Below, piece after piece: positions 38,698 to 47,235 of a stretch of DNA of 64,000 bases. Position numbers and translations under genes: made by a program. The stretch is from positions 1-64,000 of the forward strand of contig NZ_JAXHLU010000018.1 of assembly GCF_034521915.1 (NCBI RefSeq). The letters are read 5' to 3'. The notes below the pieces were generated by a model. That model had not been told where the DNA came from and did no database searches. It saw only the letters and a list, made by a program, of their open reading frames with translations. Position 1 is the stretch's first letter; every line of letters begins with the position of its first letter. This DNA comes from Fodinibius sp034521915 (GTDB taxonomy: Bacteria; Bacteroidota; Rhodothermia; Balneolales; Balneolaceae).

Positions 38698-39053
38698 TAA
38701 AACTGATCTATGCTATACTACACCGTATGACCAGCTTGGAATAAATTGTATACCAGTGAAATTATCATTCCTGTTTGCTACTCGAGAAGTCGTTCATGAA
38801 TTAAAAATTCACGATTTGTTAATATGTTATGAAATAACCGAATGATTACCTATAAAAATAAAATATATTATGTTTACAATTATAATTGGGTGCTAAAAGA
38901 TAGGTCAACCATTGGTTATTTTTGTAAATGGACAAGCTGATAGATCTTTTAATTTAATTGCGGTTTTTTAGTAACCATTTTTAAAGTCAGTCGTCACATA
39001 ACCGAGCAGAGTTTGCAAAGGCCTAATTCTGCGCTGATATATGTATCTGCTAA
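38698..39053. other. Gene-free spacer between kinase and sigma factor genes
   Basis: A 356-base A+T-rich divergent spacer that must hold both promoters. I see no reading frame or clear operator. TTTGCAAAGGCCTA at 39012-39025 is identical to the complement of one end of the 9590-9777 repeat, possibly a solo terminus. Confidence 0.5.
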
Positions 39054-39617
39054 ATGGATGATTCCAAGGAAAAAGAATTTCAATTAATCCAAAAGATCCT
39101 GGACGGTCAGCAAGATCGTTACAGGATACTTGTTGACAGGTATGCAAAGATGGTATTTAGTATTGTTGGAAAATTTGTGAATAGAAAAGCTGACCGGGAA
39201 GAATTGGCGCAGCAGATATTTGTTAAGGCTTACGAGCGACTGGATTCTTTTAGGAGGCAATCAAAGTTTTCTTCCTGGCTTTACACGTTGGCAAGGAATC
39301 ACTGTTTGGACTACGCCAAGAATATCAGGCGATCAAATAAGGAGTTCAGTGAGATGGAATCCCACGAGCTCGAAGCGAACATGAAAGTAGAGGATTTGCC
39401 CAACGATGATATTGAGAAGCAGGAACAGAAGGCAATATTGGAAAAGGGCCTTTCTGCAATAACACCGATTTATGCAGAGGCTTTTTTGATGAAGTATCGT
39501 GATAATATGACGTATAAAGCCATGGCAAAGCGTTTGGATGCCACGGAAGGAGCTCTAAAAGTGCGCGTGCACAGGGCACGCAAGGAGCTGCAGGATTATA
39601 TCAGCCAATATAACTAG
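39054..39617 (+). CDS. ECF RNA polymerase sigma factor
   Basis: A 187-residue sigma-70-family ECF factor. Region 2 covers about residues 25-95 (REELAQQIFVKAYERLDSF, then SSWLYTLARNHCLDY), region 4 covers 130-182 (AFLMKYRDNMTYKAMAKRL, then GALKVRVHRARKEL). It would transcribe a small regulon, probably including its own operon. The next gene, six bases on, is its likely anti-sigma. Confidence 0.92.
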   Translation: MDDSKEKEFQLIQKILDGQQDRYRILVDRYAKMVFSIVGKFVNRKADREELAQQIFVKAYERLDSFRRQSKFSSWLYTLARNHCLDYAKNIRRSNKEFSEMESHELEANMKVEDLPNDDIEKQEQKAILEKGLSAITPIYAEAFLMKYRDNMTYKAMAKRLDATEGALKVRVHRARKELQDYISQYN

Positions 39618-39623
39618 GAGATT

Positions 39624-40334
39624 ATGAATATAGATAAGGACAAAATACTGCAAAAATACTTGGATGGGGAACTATCCGGAGAGGAGGAGCGGGAAGCCCT
39701 CCATATGATAGCAGAAGACCCCGAGATGCGAGAAATGCTTTCTTTCGAAAGATCAGTCCGAAGTACTATTAATGAGACGAATGCGTATGATCAACCGGAA
39801 GTGCCCGATGGATTTACGGATCGGGTAATGTATAGCATTGAACAAGGGGAACAATCGGTTCCGAATAACTCGCTGACAGAGCAGATTGAAAGCTGGATAA
39901 AAGGGATATGGATGCCGCGAAAGATACATCTGCGACCGGTGTATGGTGTTGCCGCAGCAATGATTTTAACGATCGCAATATTGACGCCATTTTATTTTGA
40001 TGCTTCCCAAAAGGTGCAGCCGGCGAATAACACTACCCAAGAAACAGTTCAGCAAGTTGCCCATAGCCAAGACCAGGTGTGGGTACGCTTTGTATATATT
40101 GATGAGAATGCGCGATCCATAGAAGTTGCCGGCGACTTTAACGGCTGGGAGCCTATCCCTCTTGACAAACAGGAGGTAAACGGAGAGCAGGTTTGGACCG
40201 GCTTGGTATCAATGAATAGAGGTGAGCACCGCTATATGTTTGTTAAAGATGGCGAGAAATGGGTAACCGATCCAATGGCTCCGATGCAGCGCGAAGATGG
40301 ATTTGGCAATAAAAATGCAGTGATCTACTTATGA
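39624..40334 (+). CDS. Membrane anti-sigma factor with glycogen-binding (CBM48-like) domain
   Basis: A 236-residue protein. The N-terminal 50 residues (ILQKYLDGELSGEEEREALH) look like an anti-sigma domain without zinc ligands. A TM helix is at about 106-124, and residues 150-236 form an AMPK/isoamylase-type early-set domain (EVAGDFNGWEPIPL, then DPMAPMQREDGFGNKN). By topology the carbohydrate-binding-like domain is periplasmic and may be the sensor. It overlaps the next gene by four bases, and that protein ends in the same domain type. Confidence 0.82.
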   Translation: MNIDKDKILQKYLDGELSGEEEREALHMIAEDPEMREMLSFERSVRSTINETNAYDQPEVPDGFTDRVMYSIEQGEQSVPNNSLTEQIESWIKGIWMPRKIHLRPVYGVAAAMILTIAILTPFYFDASQKVQPANNTTQETVQQVAHSQDQVWVRFVYIDENARSIEVAGDFNGWEPIPLDKQEVNGEQVWTGLVSMNRGEHRYMFVKDGEKWVTDPMAPMQREDGFGNKNAVIYL

Positions 40335-41599
40335 GAATAGGTCTCATTATTGTGATGTTATTACTTTCTATAACAAATGAAATGTTAGCCCAGGATTGGC
40401 AGACCATTTTTTCTGTTGATTCCCGGGTAGGGTATTCAACGAATACCTATTTGAACCCCTATTACGCGGAGTGGGATCGCGCAGAAAATACTTCTTTTGG
40501 GGCGCTCTCGGGAATTGGTCAAAGCACGTGGTTTGGCGACAAGGACATGGTTGAGTTAACGGGGATTGCTGTTTTGGAACCTTTCTTTTCAGGCTTAGAT
40601 ACGTGGAAAGGAGGATTGGCTCTGGCAAGGTATCAGCATCAATTTAGCCATTCGATAAGTGGAGGAATAGAAGTGGGAGGCAGTTATTTTAATTCTTCAT
40701 TTAGCCGCGGCATGTTTTGGGCTCAACCTACGTTTACGTGGTCGCCTACGCCCTTCAGCCAGCTGAAAGTAAAAGCGGGCTCTAACTTTCGTTCCTATCG
40801 AGATTATATGGTTGACAGTGTGGCTACCTCTATCAATGATAGATCTGATTTATATGCTCTTGAGTTTGAAACCTGGCCCAGTTTTAATTGGCAACTTTCT
40901 ACGGGGTTGTACGGAAACTTCGATTCTTTTCCAGATATACAACAAGGATTTAGTTCGTTTGTGGCTGCAAGCCGAATTTTTGAAAAGGGTTCAAAAATTA
41001 GATTTAAAGTTGGTCTTGAACAGTATCAAAACCAACAAACAGTAACTACCGGTGGCGGAGGGGGCGGCTTTCCCCCTGTGGGAGGTGGACCCCCCGAGAC
41101 CACAGAAACTATAGAAGAAACAAATCGCATATTTCGGCTGGGAATTGAAGGTAGTATTCCCATCAGCCAGCAGTTAACGGCTTTTGTGAGTGCAGAAGGA
41201 TTGCGTTATAACACAACTGCGACCGATCAGAATATTAATGACATACAGGTTTCTGGCGGTATTAGACTGACGCTGCAGCCCAAATCGGGAAAAGATAGGG
41301 GTAAAATATCGCCGGACTGGAATAAGGAGAAAGATATTCAGCGGGTAGAAATTTCTTATTCAGGGGATGCACGTATTTATCTGGTTGGCGATTTTAATAA
41401 CTGGTCACGTCCCGGCGTCCCACTCGTAAATGTTAAGAATGATAGGTACAGAGCCGAGCTTGAGCTGGATCCCGGTTCTTATGAATATAAAGTGCTTAAA
41501 ATTGAGGGCGGAGAAGAAAGCTGGATTGCATTTTCCAGCGAGACGTATACCGTCGAAGATGGATTTGGCGGACAAAATGCATTGTTATTAGTTCAATAA
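40331..41599 (+). CDS. Outer-membrane beta-barrel-like protein with C-terminal glycogen-binding domain
   Basis: A 422-residue exported protein. The signal peptide ends near MLAQD (residue 21). Alternating aromatic/hydrophobic strands through about residue 330 suggest a beta barrel, interrupted by a Gly/Pro-rich loop near residues 237-255. The last 90 residues repeat the early-set fold of the anti-sigma (YLVGDFNNWSRPGVPL, then VEDGFGGQNALL). Translationally coupled to the anti-sigma by ATGA overlap. Function unknown; a sugar-polymer interaction is inference. Confidence 0.7.
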   Translation: MRIGLIIVMLLLSITNEMLAQDWQTIFSVDSRVGYSTNTYLNPYYAEWDRAENTSFGALSGIGQSTWFGDKDMVELTGIAVLEPFFSGLDTWKGGLALARYQHQFSHSISGGIEVGGSYFNSSFSRGMFWAQPTFTWSPTPFSQLKVKAGSNFRSYRDYMVDSVATSINDRSDLYALEFETWPSFNWQLSTGLYGNFDSFPDIQQGFSSFVAASRIFEKGSKIRFKVGLEQYQNQQTVTTGGGGGGFPPVGGGPPETTETIEETNRIFRLGIEGSIPISQQLTAFVSAEGLRYNTTATDQNINDIQVSGGIRLTLQPKSGKDRGKISPDWNKEKDIQRVEISYSGDARIYLVGDFNNWSRPGVPLVNVKNDRYRAELELDPGSYEYKVLKIEGGEESWIAFSSETYTVEDGFGGQNALLLVQ

Positions 41600-41609
41600 T
41601 TTAAATGAA

Positions 41610-42518
41610 ATGAATATGATGAAGGTTTTAAATAAACATATAAAGGTCATAGCACTTTTGGTTGTTGCGTGTGCTTGGTTTGGTATTCCTGATACGGCCT
41701 CTGGTCAAACAGAATCGTTGGATAAACTGGTGGAGCGGGCAGGTAATGCAGGAATAGAACAATCCGTAATTGATGATCTTAAGGCAAGAAAAGAAGCGAG
41801 AGGTTTAAGTAATCAACAGCTGATAAATATGATTGAGCCGGCGGTACAACTTGCTGAAGATAACTTGCCGGCAAACCATGTGCTGCAAAAAGCTCTGGAA
41901 GGATTGTCAAAAGGAGTGCCCGATGCACGGATCGTTCCTTATATAAATAGAATGACCAGTGCTACCCGTCAGGCAGCCGGTGTAGTTGATCCCTGGATGG
42001 AAAAACCGGAAGTAAAACAAATAATGGGCGGACAAAATGAGTCCTCCCGAAGTATGCGCAACAGACTTGTGGAATCGTCTTCTCGCGCCATAACACAAAA
42101 TGTTTCGCCCGAAAATATTAGTCAGCTTCTGTCAGACATAGGTAAAAAGTCAGTGCTGTCAAAAACAACCGGATCTAACATTGTTTCTGCAATGGATATT
42201 GTTTCGGATTTGCCCATGCAGGATCAGCCCGAGCTTACGCGGTCATTTATTGTTCGGGCGTTGAAGGGAGGATTTGAAGCCGGTGAATTTCAAAAGCTGC
42301 CTATGGCCCTAAATATGGCACAGAAGCGAAGTCAAATTCCTGCATCGAACATTATTCAGGGTGTGGGTAATCAGTTGCAGAAAGGGGTTCCTGCCCAAGA
42401 TATTTTGCAAAAGTTGTTTGATGGTAATATAGGAGGAGGACCGCCCGGCAATATCCCCAAAGGAATGGAAGATAATCCAGGCAAGGGAAATAGGGGCAAT
42501 AATTCCGGCAATGGCTAA
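41610..42518 (+). CDS. Secreted helical protein of the sigma operon
   Basis: A 302-residue protein I do not recognise. It has a signal peptide (residues 1-33, ending ASGQ), a Lys/Ala-rich helical body with repeated helix-turn units such as GVPDARIVPYINRM and GVPAQDILQKLFDG, and a Gly/Asn-rich tail (residues 280-302). It starts 11 bases after the beta-barrel gene, so it belongs to the ECF operon and is likely periplasmic or surface-exposed. Confidence 0.72.
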   Translation: MNMMKVLNKHIKVIALLVVACAWFGIPDTASGQTESLDKLVERAGNAGIEQSVIDDLKARKEARGLSNQQLINMIEPAVQLAEDNLPANHVLQKALEGLSKGVPDARIVPYINRMTSATRQAAGVVDPWMEKPEVKQIMGGQNESSRSMRNRLVESSSRAITQNVSPENISQLLSDIGKKSVLSKTTGSNIVSAMDIVSDLPMQDQPELTRSFIVRALKGGFEAGEFQKLPMALNMAQKRSQIPASNIIQGVGNQLQKGVPAQDILQKLFDGNIGGGPPGNIPKGMEDNPGKGNRGNNSGNG

Positions 42519-42665
42519 TTAGATTTCTTTGTCGTACAGGTTCCGTATTTACACTGTTTATCAAGAGAAGTAGTAAGCCTATCAAGAAAGTTGGTAACCT
42601 TTCGAAACCCCGATCGTCATATATCCTACATTTAACACAAATAATAAATCTACAGGGTAATAATT

Positions 42666-43481
42666 ATGAAAACACAAAAGTTACTAAAAATACCATTTGC
42701 ACTGTTATTAGCAGTTTCAGTTGTATTTATGGGATGTAATAGTGGAACCAATGCTGATGGAGATACCGGGACAATGGAGGTCTTACTCCATGATGCACCG
42801 GCCAATTATGATGAAGTAAATGTATTTATTGAGCGAGTGGAGGTTAATAATAGCGAAAATGACGAGGGATGGGTAGAAATTAATAGTCCCCAGCAATCCT
42901 ATGATCTTCTCGAGCTTACAAACGGAGCAACCGAAGTTCTCGGATCTGCCGAATTGCCCGCGGGAACTTATAATCAAATTCGACTTATATTAAGCAGTGA
43001 CGGACACAGTGTGGTAGTTGATGGAGAAAAACACAGCATGTTTGTACCCAGTGGTGAACAAACAGGTATCAAGCTAAATGTAAATGCTGAAATTGAGCCC
43101 GACATCACTTATACCTTGCTGCTCGATTTTGATGCGGCGCGATCGGTGGTAGTAACAGGTAATCAGCAAGCTGGAGAAGGCTATCTGCTGAAGCCGGTAA
43201 TAAAAGCTACAAATGAAGCAGTGACCGGTAATATTGCAGGAGCTGTTGAGCCCGTTGATTCTGAGCCGTATGTGTATGCTATAGCCGGAGAGGATACACT
43301 GTCTTCCACAAAAGCTGATACATCGAATGGCGAATTTAAGCTTATTGGTCTCGAAGAAGGTTCTTATACCGTTTCCGTTGATCCTACCGATGACTCCTAT
43401 GCAACAGAAAATGTTGATAACGTTGAAGTAAATGTAGGCGAAACAACGGAATTGGAAACGATTACCGTCTCTCAAAATTAG
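42666..43481 (+). CDS. DUF4382 lipoprotein with carboxypeptidase-regulatory-like domain
   Basis: A 271-residue lipoprotein with lipobox FMGC (Cys24). DUF4382 covers about residues 36-180 (GTMEVLLHDAPANYDEVNVF, then VEVNNSENDEGW). A C-terminal Ig-like CarboxypepD_reg-type domain (SNGEFKLIGLEEGSYTVSVD) follows. Such proteins are secreted or surface lipoproteins of unknown function. The gene is 147 bases after the sigma operon and ahead of a terminator hairpin. Confidence 0.88.
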   Translation: MKTQKLLKIPFALLLAVSVVFMGCNSGTNADGDTGTMEVLLHDAPANYDEVNVFIERVEVNNSENDEGWVEINSPQQSYDLLELTNGATEVLGSAELPAGTYNQIRLILSSDGHSVVVDGEKHSMFVPSGEQTGIKLNVNAEIEPDITYTLLLDFDAARSVVVTGNQQAGEGYLLKPVIKATNEAVTGNIAGAVEPVDSEPYVYAIAGEDTLSSTKADTSNGEFKLIGLEEGSYTVSVDPTDDSYATENVDNVEVNVGETTELETITVSQN

Positions 43482-43537
43482 CAGAGTCAGAAGTAATAGC
43501 CTTTTAGTGGGCGATTACTTCATATAATCAGCTGAGT

Positions 43538-43568
43538 CCGTCGGATAGTATTAGTTACTGTCCGACGG
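43538..43568 (+). terminator. Terminator after DUF4382 gene
   Basis: CCGTCGGA (43538-43545) and TCCGACGG (43561-43568), extended by TAGTA/TACTG with one wobble pair, make a 13-base stem with a five-base loop, followed by a T-containing stretch. Confidence 0.75.
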
Positions 43569-43667
43569 CCTTATTAATTGGAATGCGAAACATTAGAATT
43601 GAAAAATAGCATTGATATAATATTAAAATTTTCTAACGTTAGTAAAACTCATTTTAAATAATTAGTT

Positions 43668-44210
43668 ATGGTTGGCTACGGAGAAGTACTACAGACAATC
43701 GGAGCGATGGTGATCTTTTCGCTGATATTACTTAGTGCCACAAGCATGATTCAGCGGAATACCTATATGCAGGTAGAGGGAGAATTGGAACAGGAAGTTA
43801 TTGCTTTGGCTCAGGATATTATTGAAGAGGGCCGCACTAAAGAATTTGATGAGGTTTCCGTTGATGCAGCGGCACCACCGGCAGATATACCGGGTGATTT
43901 TTCAGCTCCTTCGTCTTTGGGACCAGAAACCAGTGATGATCAGAATGGTGATGGAAATATAACGCGTCATGAGTTTAATGATTTTGACGACTACAACGGA
44001 TGGGATGATGTGGTAGAAACCGAGCATGGCGAATTTAACATTCGTGCCCAAGTTTTTTATGTGGATGAGACGAACTACGATTCAACGAATACACAAACGA
44101 CATTTAAAAAACTGCGCGTGTATATAACCAGTAAATATTTGAATCGGCAGAGTTCTGGTAACCTTACATTATACAGTTTGGAGTTTATTCGAAATTATTA
44201 CGCAGATTAG
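43668..44210 (+). CDS. PilV-like single-TM protein with EF-hand-like loop
   Basis: A 180-residue protein. One N-terminal TM helix (about residues 8-28) runs into a helix (EGELEQEVIALAQDIIEEGR), which is the shape of a minor pilin such as PilV. There is no G/FxxxE prepilin peptidase site. Residues 92-103 (DQNGDGNITRHE) form a Ca-binding EF-hand-like loop. First of three similar genes separated by 12 and 18 bases, so one operon. Confidence 0.6.
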   Translation: MVGYGEVLQTIGAMVIFSLILLSATSMIQRNTYMQVEGELEQEVIALAQDIIEEGRTKEFDEVSVDAAAPPADIPGDFSAPSSLGPETSDDQNGDGNITRHEFNDFDDYNGWDDVVETEHGEFNIRAQVFYVDETNYDSTNTQTTFKKLRVYITSKYLNRQSSGNLTLYSLEFIRNYYAD

Positions 44211-44222
44211 CGGAGTAACATT

Positions 44223-44849
44223 ATGAATATGGGATTAGTTACAAGTTATGTTATCGGGGGCATTTTGTTGATTGGTATTCTTGCTATGAATATGTCGCTT
44301 TCTCAAAGCTCTACTGAGCTTACCTTAACGCAAACGACCCGCGAAAAAGCAGTGGGTGTGCAGGAGATGCTTAATCACGATATCCAAAAAATTGGATTTA
44401 ACAGGAATAATAAGACTAGTCCTGTGTTGGTGGAAGCAGATAGCCACAAAGTTGCATTTCGCAGTAATATTGACAACAGTAGTGATAACTCAGTTGAACT
44501 GGTAACCTGGGAGTTTACAAATACGTCGGTTGGCAACGGAAATCCCAACGCATATGTATTAAAAAGAACAGTCAAGGATGTTGATACGGGGAGTATTATA
44601 AGTGAAACTCCTATACGATTGGGAGTAACGAACTTTAATATCAAGTACCTGGATAAATATGGCCAACCGGTTAGCAACCATATGTCAACCCCGGTGGCAA
44701 GTTCTGATCTAAATAGTATTCGACAGCTTTATATTGCCTTAGAATTGCAAAGTTCGGCCAAAGTCCACGGTAATACAAATACTGATGGACGTTTTGTGCG
44801 TACAATTTGGGAGAAGCGCTTTTCTCCCCCTAATTTGGAAGATGTTTAA
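44223..44849 (+). CDS. PilW-like single-TM protein
   Basis: A 208-residue protein with a TM helix at about residues 5-25, then a Thr/Gln-rich helix and the PilW-like EMLNHDIQKIGFN (near residue 48), a pattern found in minor pilins where the DI-x-K/R-x-GY motif follows the long helix. A beta-rich C-terminal half (LYIALELQSS) is typical of pilin heads. No prepilin cleavage motif. Middle gene of the trio. Confidence 0.6.
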   Translation: MNMGLVTSYVIGGILLIGILAMNMSLSQSSTELTLTQTTREKAVGVQEMLNHDIQKIGFNRNNKTSPVLVEADSHKVAFRSNIDNSSDNSVELVTWEFTNTSVGNGNPNAYVLKRTVKDVDTGSIISETPIRLGVTNFNIKYLDKYGQPVSNHMSTPVASSDLNSIRQLYIALELQSSAKVHGNTNTDGRFVRTIWEKRFSPPNLEDV

Positions 44850-44867
44850 TAAGTAAGAGGTGTTATT

Positions 44868-45971
44868 ATGGGACGAGCAATGTTAATAATTTGTGCCGGT
44901 ATGTTAGTTGCGCTTGGCATTGTAGCAATGGGCACTTCAGGTCAGGGCAAGATGCTGACCAAAAAAACGGTTGAATATGCACAGAAAACAGAAGCCCTTA
45001 ATGCTGCGCATACGGCTATTCAGGTTTCCATGCAGAAAATAAATGAAAACGATGATTGGGCTAAAGAGCATGATTCTTCTAACGCGTGGACCACAACTAT
45101 TGAAGATGTTCAAACAACACTGTATGTAGATTATATGTATGAGGCCCCTAATTACTGGGATGCCGATTCTATACGTCTTGTGTCTAAGTCAGAGATTGAT
45201 GTGGGAGGTGGTGGATCAAAGAAATATACCTCCAAAGTTATTAGCGTTTATTTGATAGCCCCATTTAGTAATCTGGTTCCTGAATTTTCTGGAGCACTTC
45301 AGTTACCCAGTGGTTATGGTTCATTGACGGTAGATGGAAATGCTCATGAAATTAATGGCACGGATCCGGATTGCAGCGAAGACAGACCACCAATTACGGT
45401 AAATAATTCAGAGACAAAAGATGGGTTGCAAAGTCATGATCTGAACCTGGATGGGGATATTGCGGTAGATAATCAGTTAAATTATGAACCTACCGACGAA
45501 CTAATTGCGAGACTTGAAAATTCGGGCAATGCAACTACAGTTAATTCCGACTACAGTGACAACTTGGGAACTGCTGAAAATCCCGGAGTCTTTTTTATAG
45601 ATGGGAATGTTAAGCTGACGGGACAGCAAAGTGAGGGGTATGGCATAATGGTTATCAAAGATAGTGCCCATATGGATTATGAGGATGAAGATGGAAATAC
45701 AGTTAGCATCAGGGGTAATTTTGAATTTAACGGGTTGGTTATTTTTGAAAATGCCCAGCTTTTCGAGGGACACGGCACACCCACTATCAATGGTTCAGTA
45801 TTAGTGGGGGATACTGATGATACTACTGATATAGAGGTAGATATTGGAGGAAATATTGCGATTAATTATACCTGCGCTGGAGAAAACTATGCCAAAATGG
45901 GAGCTGCTAACACCGTCAAGCAAAACAAGTATACCCGCGTGGTTACGCTCGAAGAGACAAAGATCCAGTAA
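44868..45971 (+). CDS. PilX-like single-TM protein
   Basis: A 367-residue protein. The N-terminal TM helix (about 4-23) leads into an Ala-rich helix (YAQKTEALNAAHTAIQVSMQ), as in PilX-like minor pilins. The C-terminal 150 residues (VFFIDGNVKLTGQQSEGYGI, then FEFNGLVIFENA) resemble the beta-solenoid-like tail of pilus-assembly proteins. It has no prepilin site. Last gene of the trio; T-rich sequence follows. Confidence 0.6.
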   Translation: MGRAMLIICAGMLVALGIVAMGTSGQGKMLTKKTVEYAQKTEALNAAHTAIQVSMQKINENDDWAKEHDSSNAWTTTIEDVQTTLYVDYMYEAPNYWDADSIRLVSKSEIDVGGGGSKKYTSKVISVYLIAPFSNLVPEFSGALQLPSGYGSLTVDGNAHEINGTDPDCSEDRPPITVNNSETKDGLQSHDLNLDGDIAVDNQLNYEPTDELIARLENSGNATTVNSDYSDNLGTAENPGVFFIDGNVKLTGQQSEGYGIMVIKDSAHMDYEDEDGNTVSIRGNFEFNGLVIFENAQLFEGHGTPTINGSVLVGDTDDTTDIEVDIGGNIAINYTCAGENYAKMGAANTVKQNKYTRVVTLEETKIQ

Positions 45972-46101
45972 AATAAAGAGGTCTTTCTTGGGTACAACCT
46001 AATTAAAAGAGGGACTACCAAAACTTTTATAGAGCTGTTTTTTAGTGGGCAAATAGCTTCAAGTATCTCACCTAAATCAGTTAGTTATTACATAAGCTAA
46101 T

Positions 46102-46350
46102 TTGTTGGCTATCCCCATGTGGACTTACAATCCAGACGACTACTCGATCAGGGATGTAAATCAATCGATGGCCAAGCTACACGGATATTCAAGAGAAGAG
46201 ATACTCTCCTTTACGTTATTTGATCTGTGGCCAGAAGAAGAAGTTCCAAAACTAAAAAAGCACTTGGCTGAGATGGATCGTGAAAATGTAGGTGATGAGG
46301 GCTTGTGGAAACATCAGAAAAAAATGGGGAATTATATATACGCTGGTTAG
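46102..46350 (+). pseudogene. PAS-domain fragment
   Basis: An 82-codon frame with a TTG start codes half a PAS domain: IPMWTYNPDDYSIRDVNQSM, then HGYSREEIL and LWPEEEVPKL. Without the rest of the sensor protein or a proper start it looks like the relic of a PAS kinase or a truncated sensor. Confidence 0.6.
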
Positions 46351-46413
46351 CTACATTATGAACCAGTAGTGATTCCTATAGTTGCAAAGCTGTTGGTCGT
46401 TAATAACTACTAC

Positions 46414-46470
46414 ACAAATAGTTATAAGTATTTGTTTATATTTTATTTATACAAATAAAATATACCTTTT
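46414..46470 (+). promoter_or_regulatory. Triple ACAAATA/TATTTGT repeat before the NTF2-like gene
   Basis: ACAAATA (46414-46420), TATTTGT (46429-46435) and ACAAATA (46451-46457) alternate in direction. TACCTTTT at 46463-46470 is one base off the Bacteroidota -7 element TAnnTTTG. The repeats could be an operator overlapping the -33 region. Confidence 0.35.
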
Positions 46471-46527
46471 CTATATAAATATTATCTACTATACAGGTAA
46501 TTCAAATCAAATATTAGAGGGAGTGTT

Positions 46528-46917
46528 ATGAAAAATATTGAGTTAGCAAAAACCGGGTATAAAAAATTCAGTGAAGGTGATATTGATGGTGTTCTTGCCA
46601 TGTTTGATCCCAAAATGGAATGGCATGAATGTAACGGATTTCCCTTTATTGAGGGCGATGGCATATTTACAGGACCACAAGCGGTAGGTAATGGTGTTTT
46701 CAGTAAGCTCTCTGAGTATTATGATCACTTCAATGTTGAAATTGAAGAACTTATGGAATCAGGCGACCGCGTAATCATGGAGGGGTATTACACGGGAACT
46801 TGGAAAGCCACTGGTAAGAAATTTAAAGCTAATGCGGTTCACATCTGGACTGTAAAAAATGGAAAACTAAGTCGTTTCTTCCAGGCCGTAGATACCGCCG
46901 CTGGACTTAACCCGTAA
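46528..46917 (+). CDS. NTF2-like/SnoaL-fold protein
   Basis: A 129-residue protein of the ketosteroid-isomerase-related SnoaL family. ELAKTGYKKFSEGDIDGVLA near the N-terminus, MEWHECNGFPF near 30, and a C-terminal FKANAVHIWTVKNGKLSRF are the pattern. Such cone-shaped folds bind hydrophobic small molecules; no reaction can be assigned. A purine-rich leader (GAGGGAG) lies before the ATG. Confidence 0.85.
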   Translation: MKNIELAKTGYKKFSEGDIDGVLAMFDPKMEWHECNGFPFIEGDGIFTGPQAVGNGVFSKLSEYYDHFNVEIEELMESGDRVIMEGYYTGTWKATGKKFKANAVHIWTVKNGKLSRFFQAVDTAAGLNP

Positions 46918-47235
46918 CCCTAAAAAATAAACAAACCGGACAGAGTTCAGTTTACACTACCCTTAGAATTATAGCACAAGTACCTTCAAAGCATATCTAA
47001 ATGGATTAAATATTTATCTGACTTTCATCAGATTAGCTGATGGATTCCTTTAAAATGAATACTATAAATTCACTTACAATGGATCGTTTTGCGGAAAACA
47101 TTTAAACCTGAGTTCGATTCTTAATCTGTATCAAAGTGCCTCAAAAGTCCCCTCCTTACGAAGGAGGGGAGCCTCTTTTATTGATTTTTAGAATCAAACT
47201 GAGGTTTTGAAATCTCTGAGCGCTAAACCTATTTA
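46918..47235. other. Gene-free spacer with hairpin repeat
   Basis: A 318-base spacer between convergent genes. It holds a 9-base perfect hairpin at 47149-47169 (CCCCTCCTT, ACG, AAGGAGGGG), related to the one at 5090-5109. Otherwise I see nothing in it. Confidence 0.6.

Noticed and set aside
40501..40560. CACGTG in the beta-barrel gene as another parS
   Set aside because: Only the central six bases match; the flanks do not fit TGTTNCACGTGNAACA.
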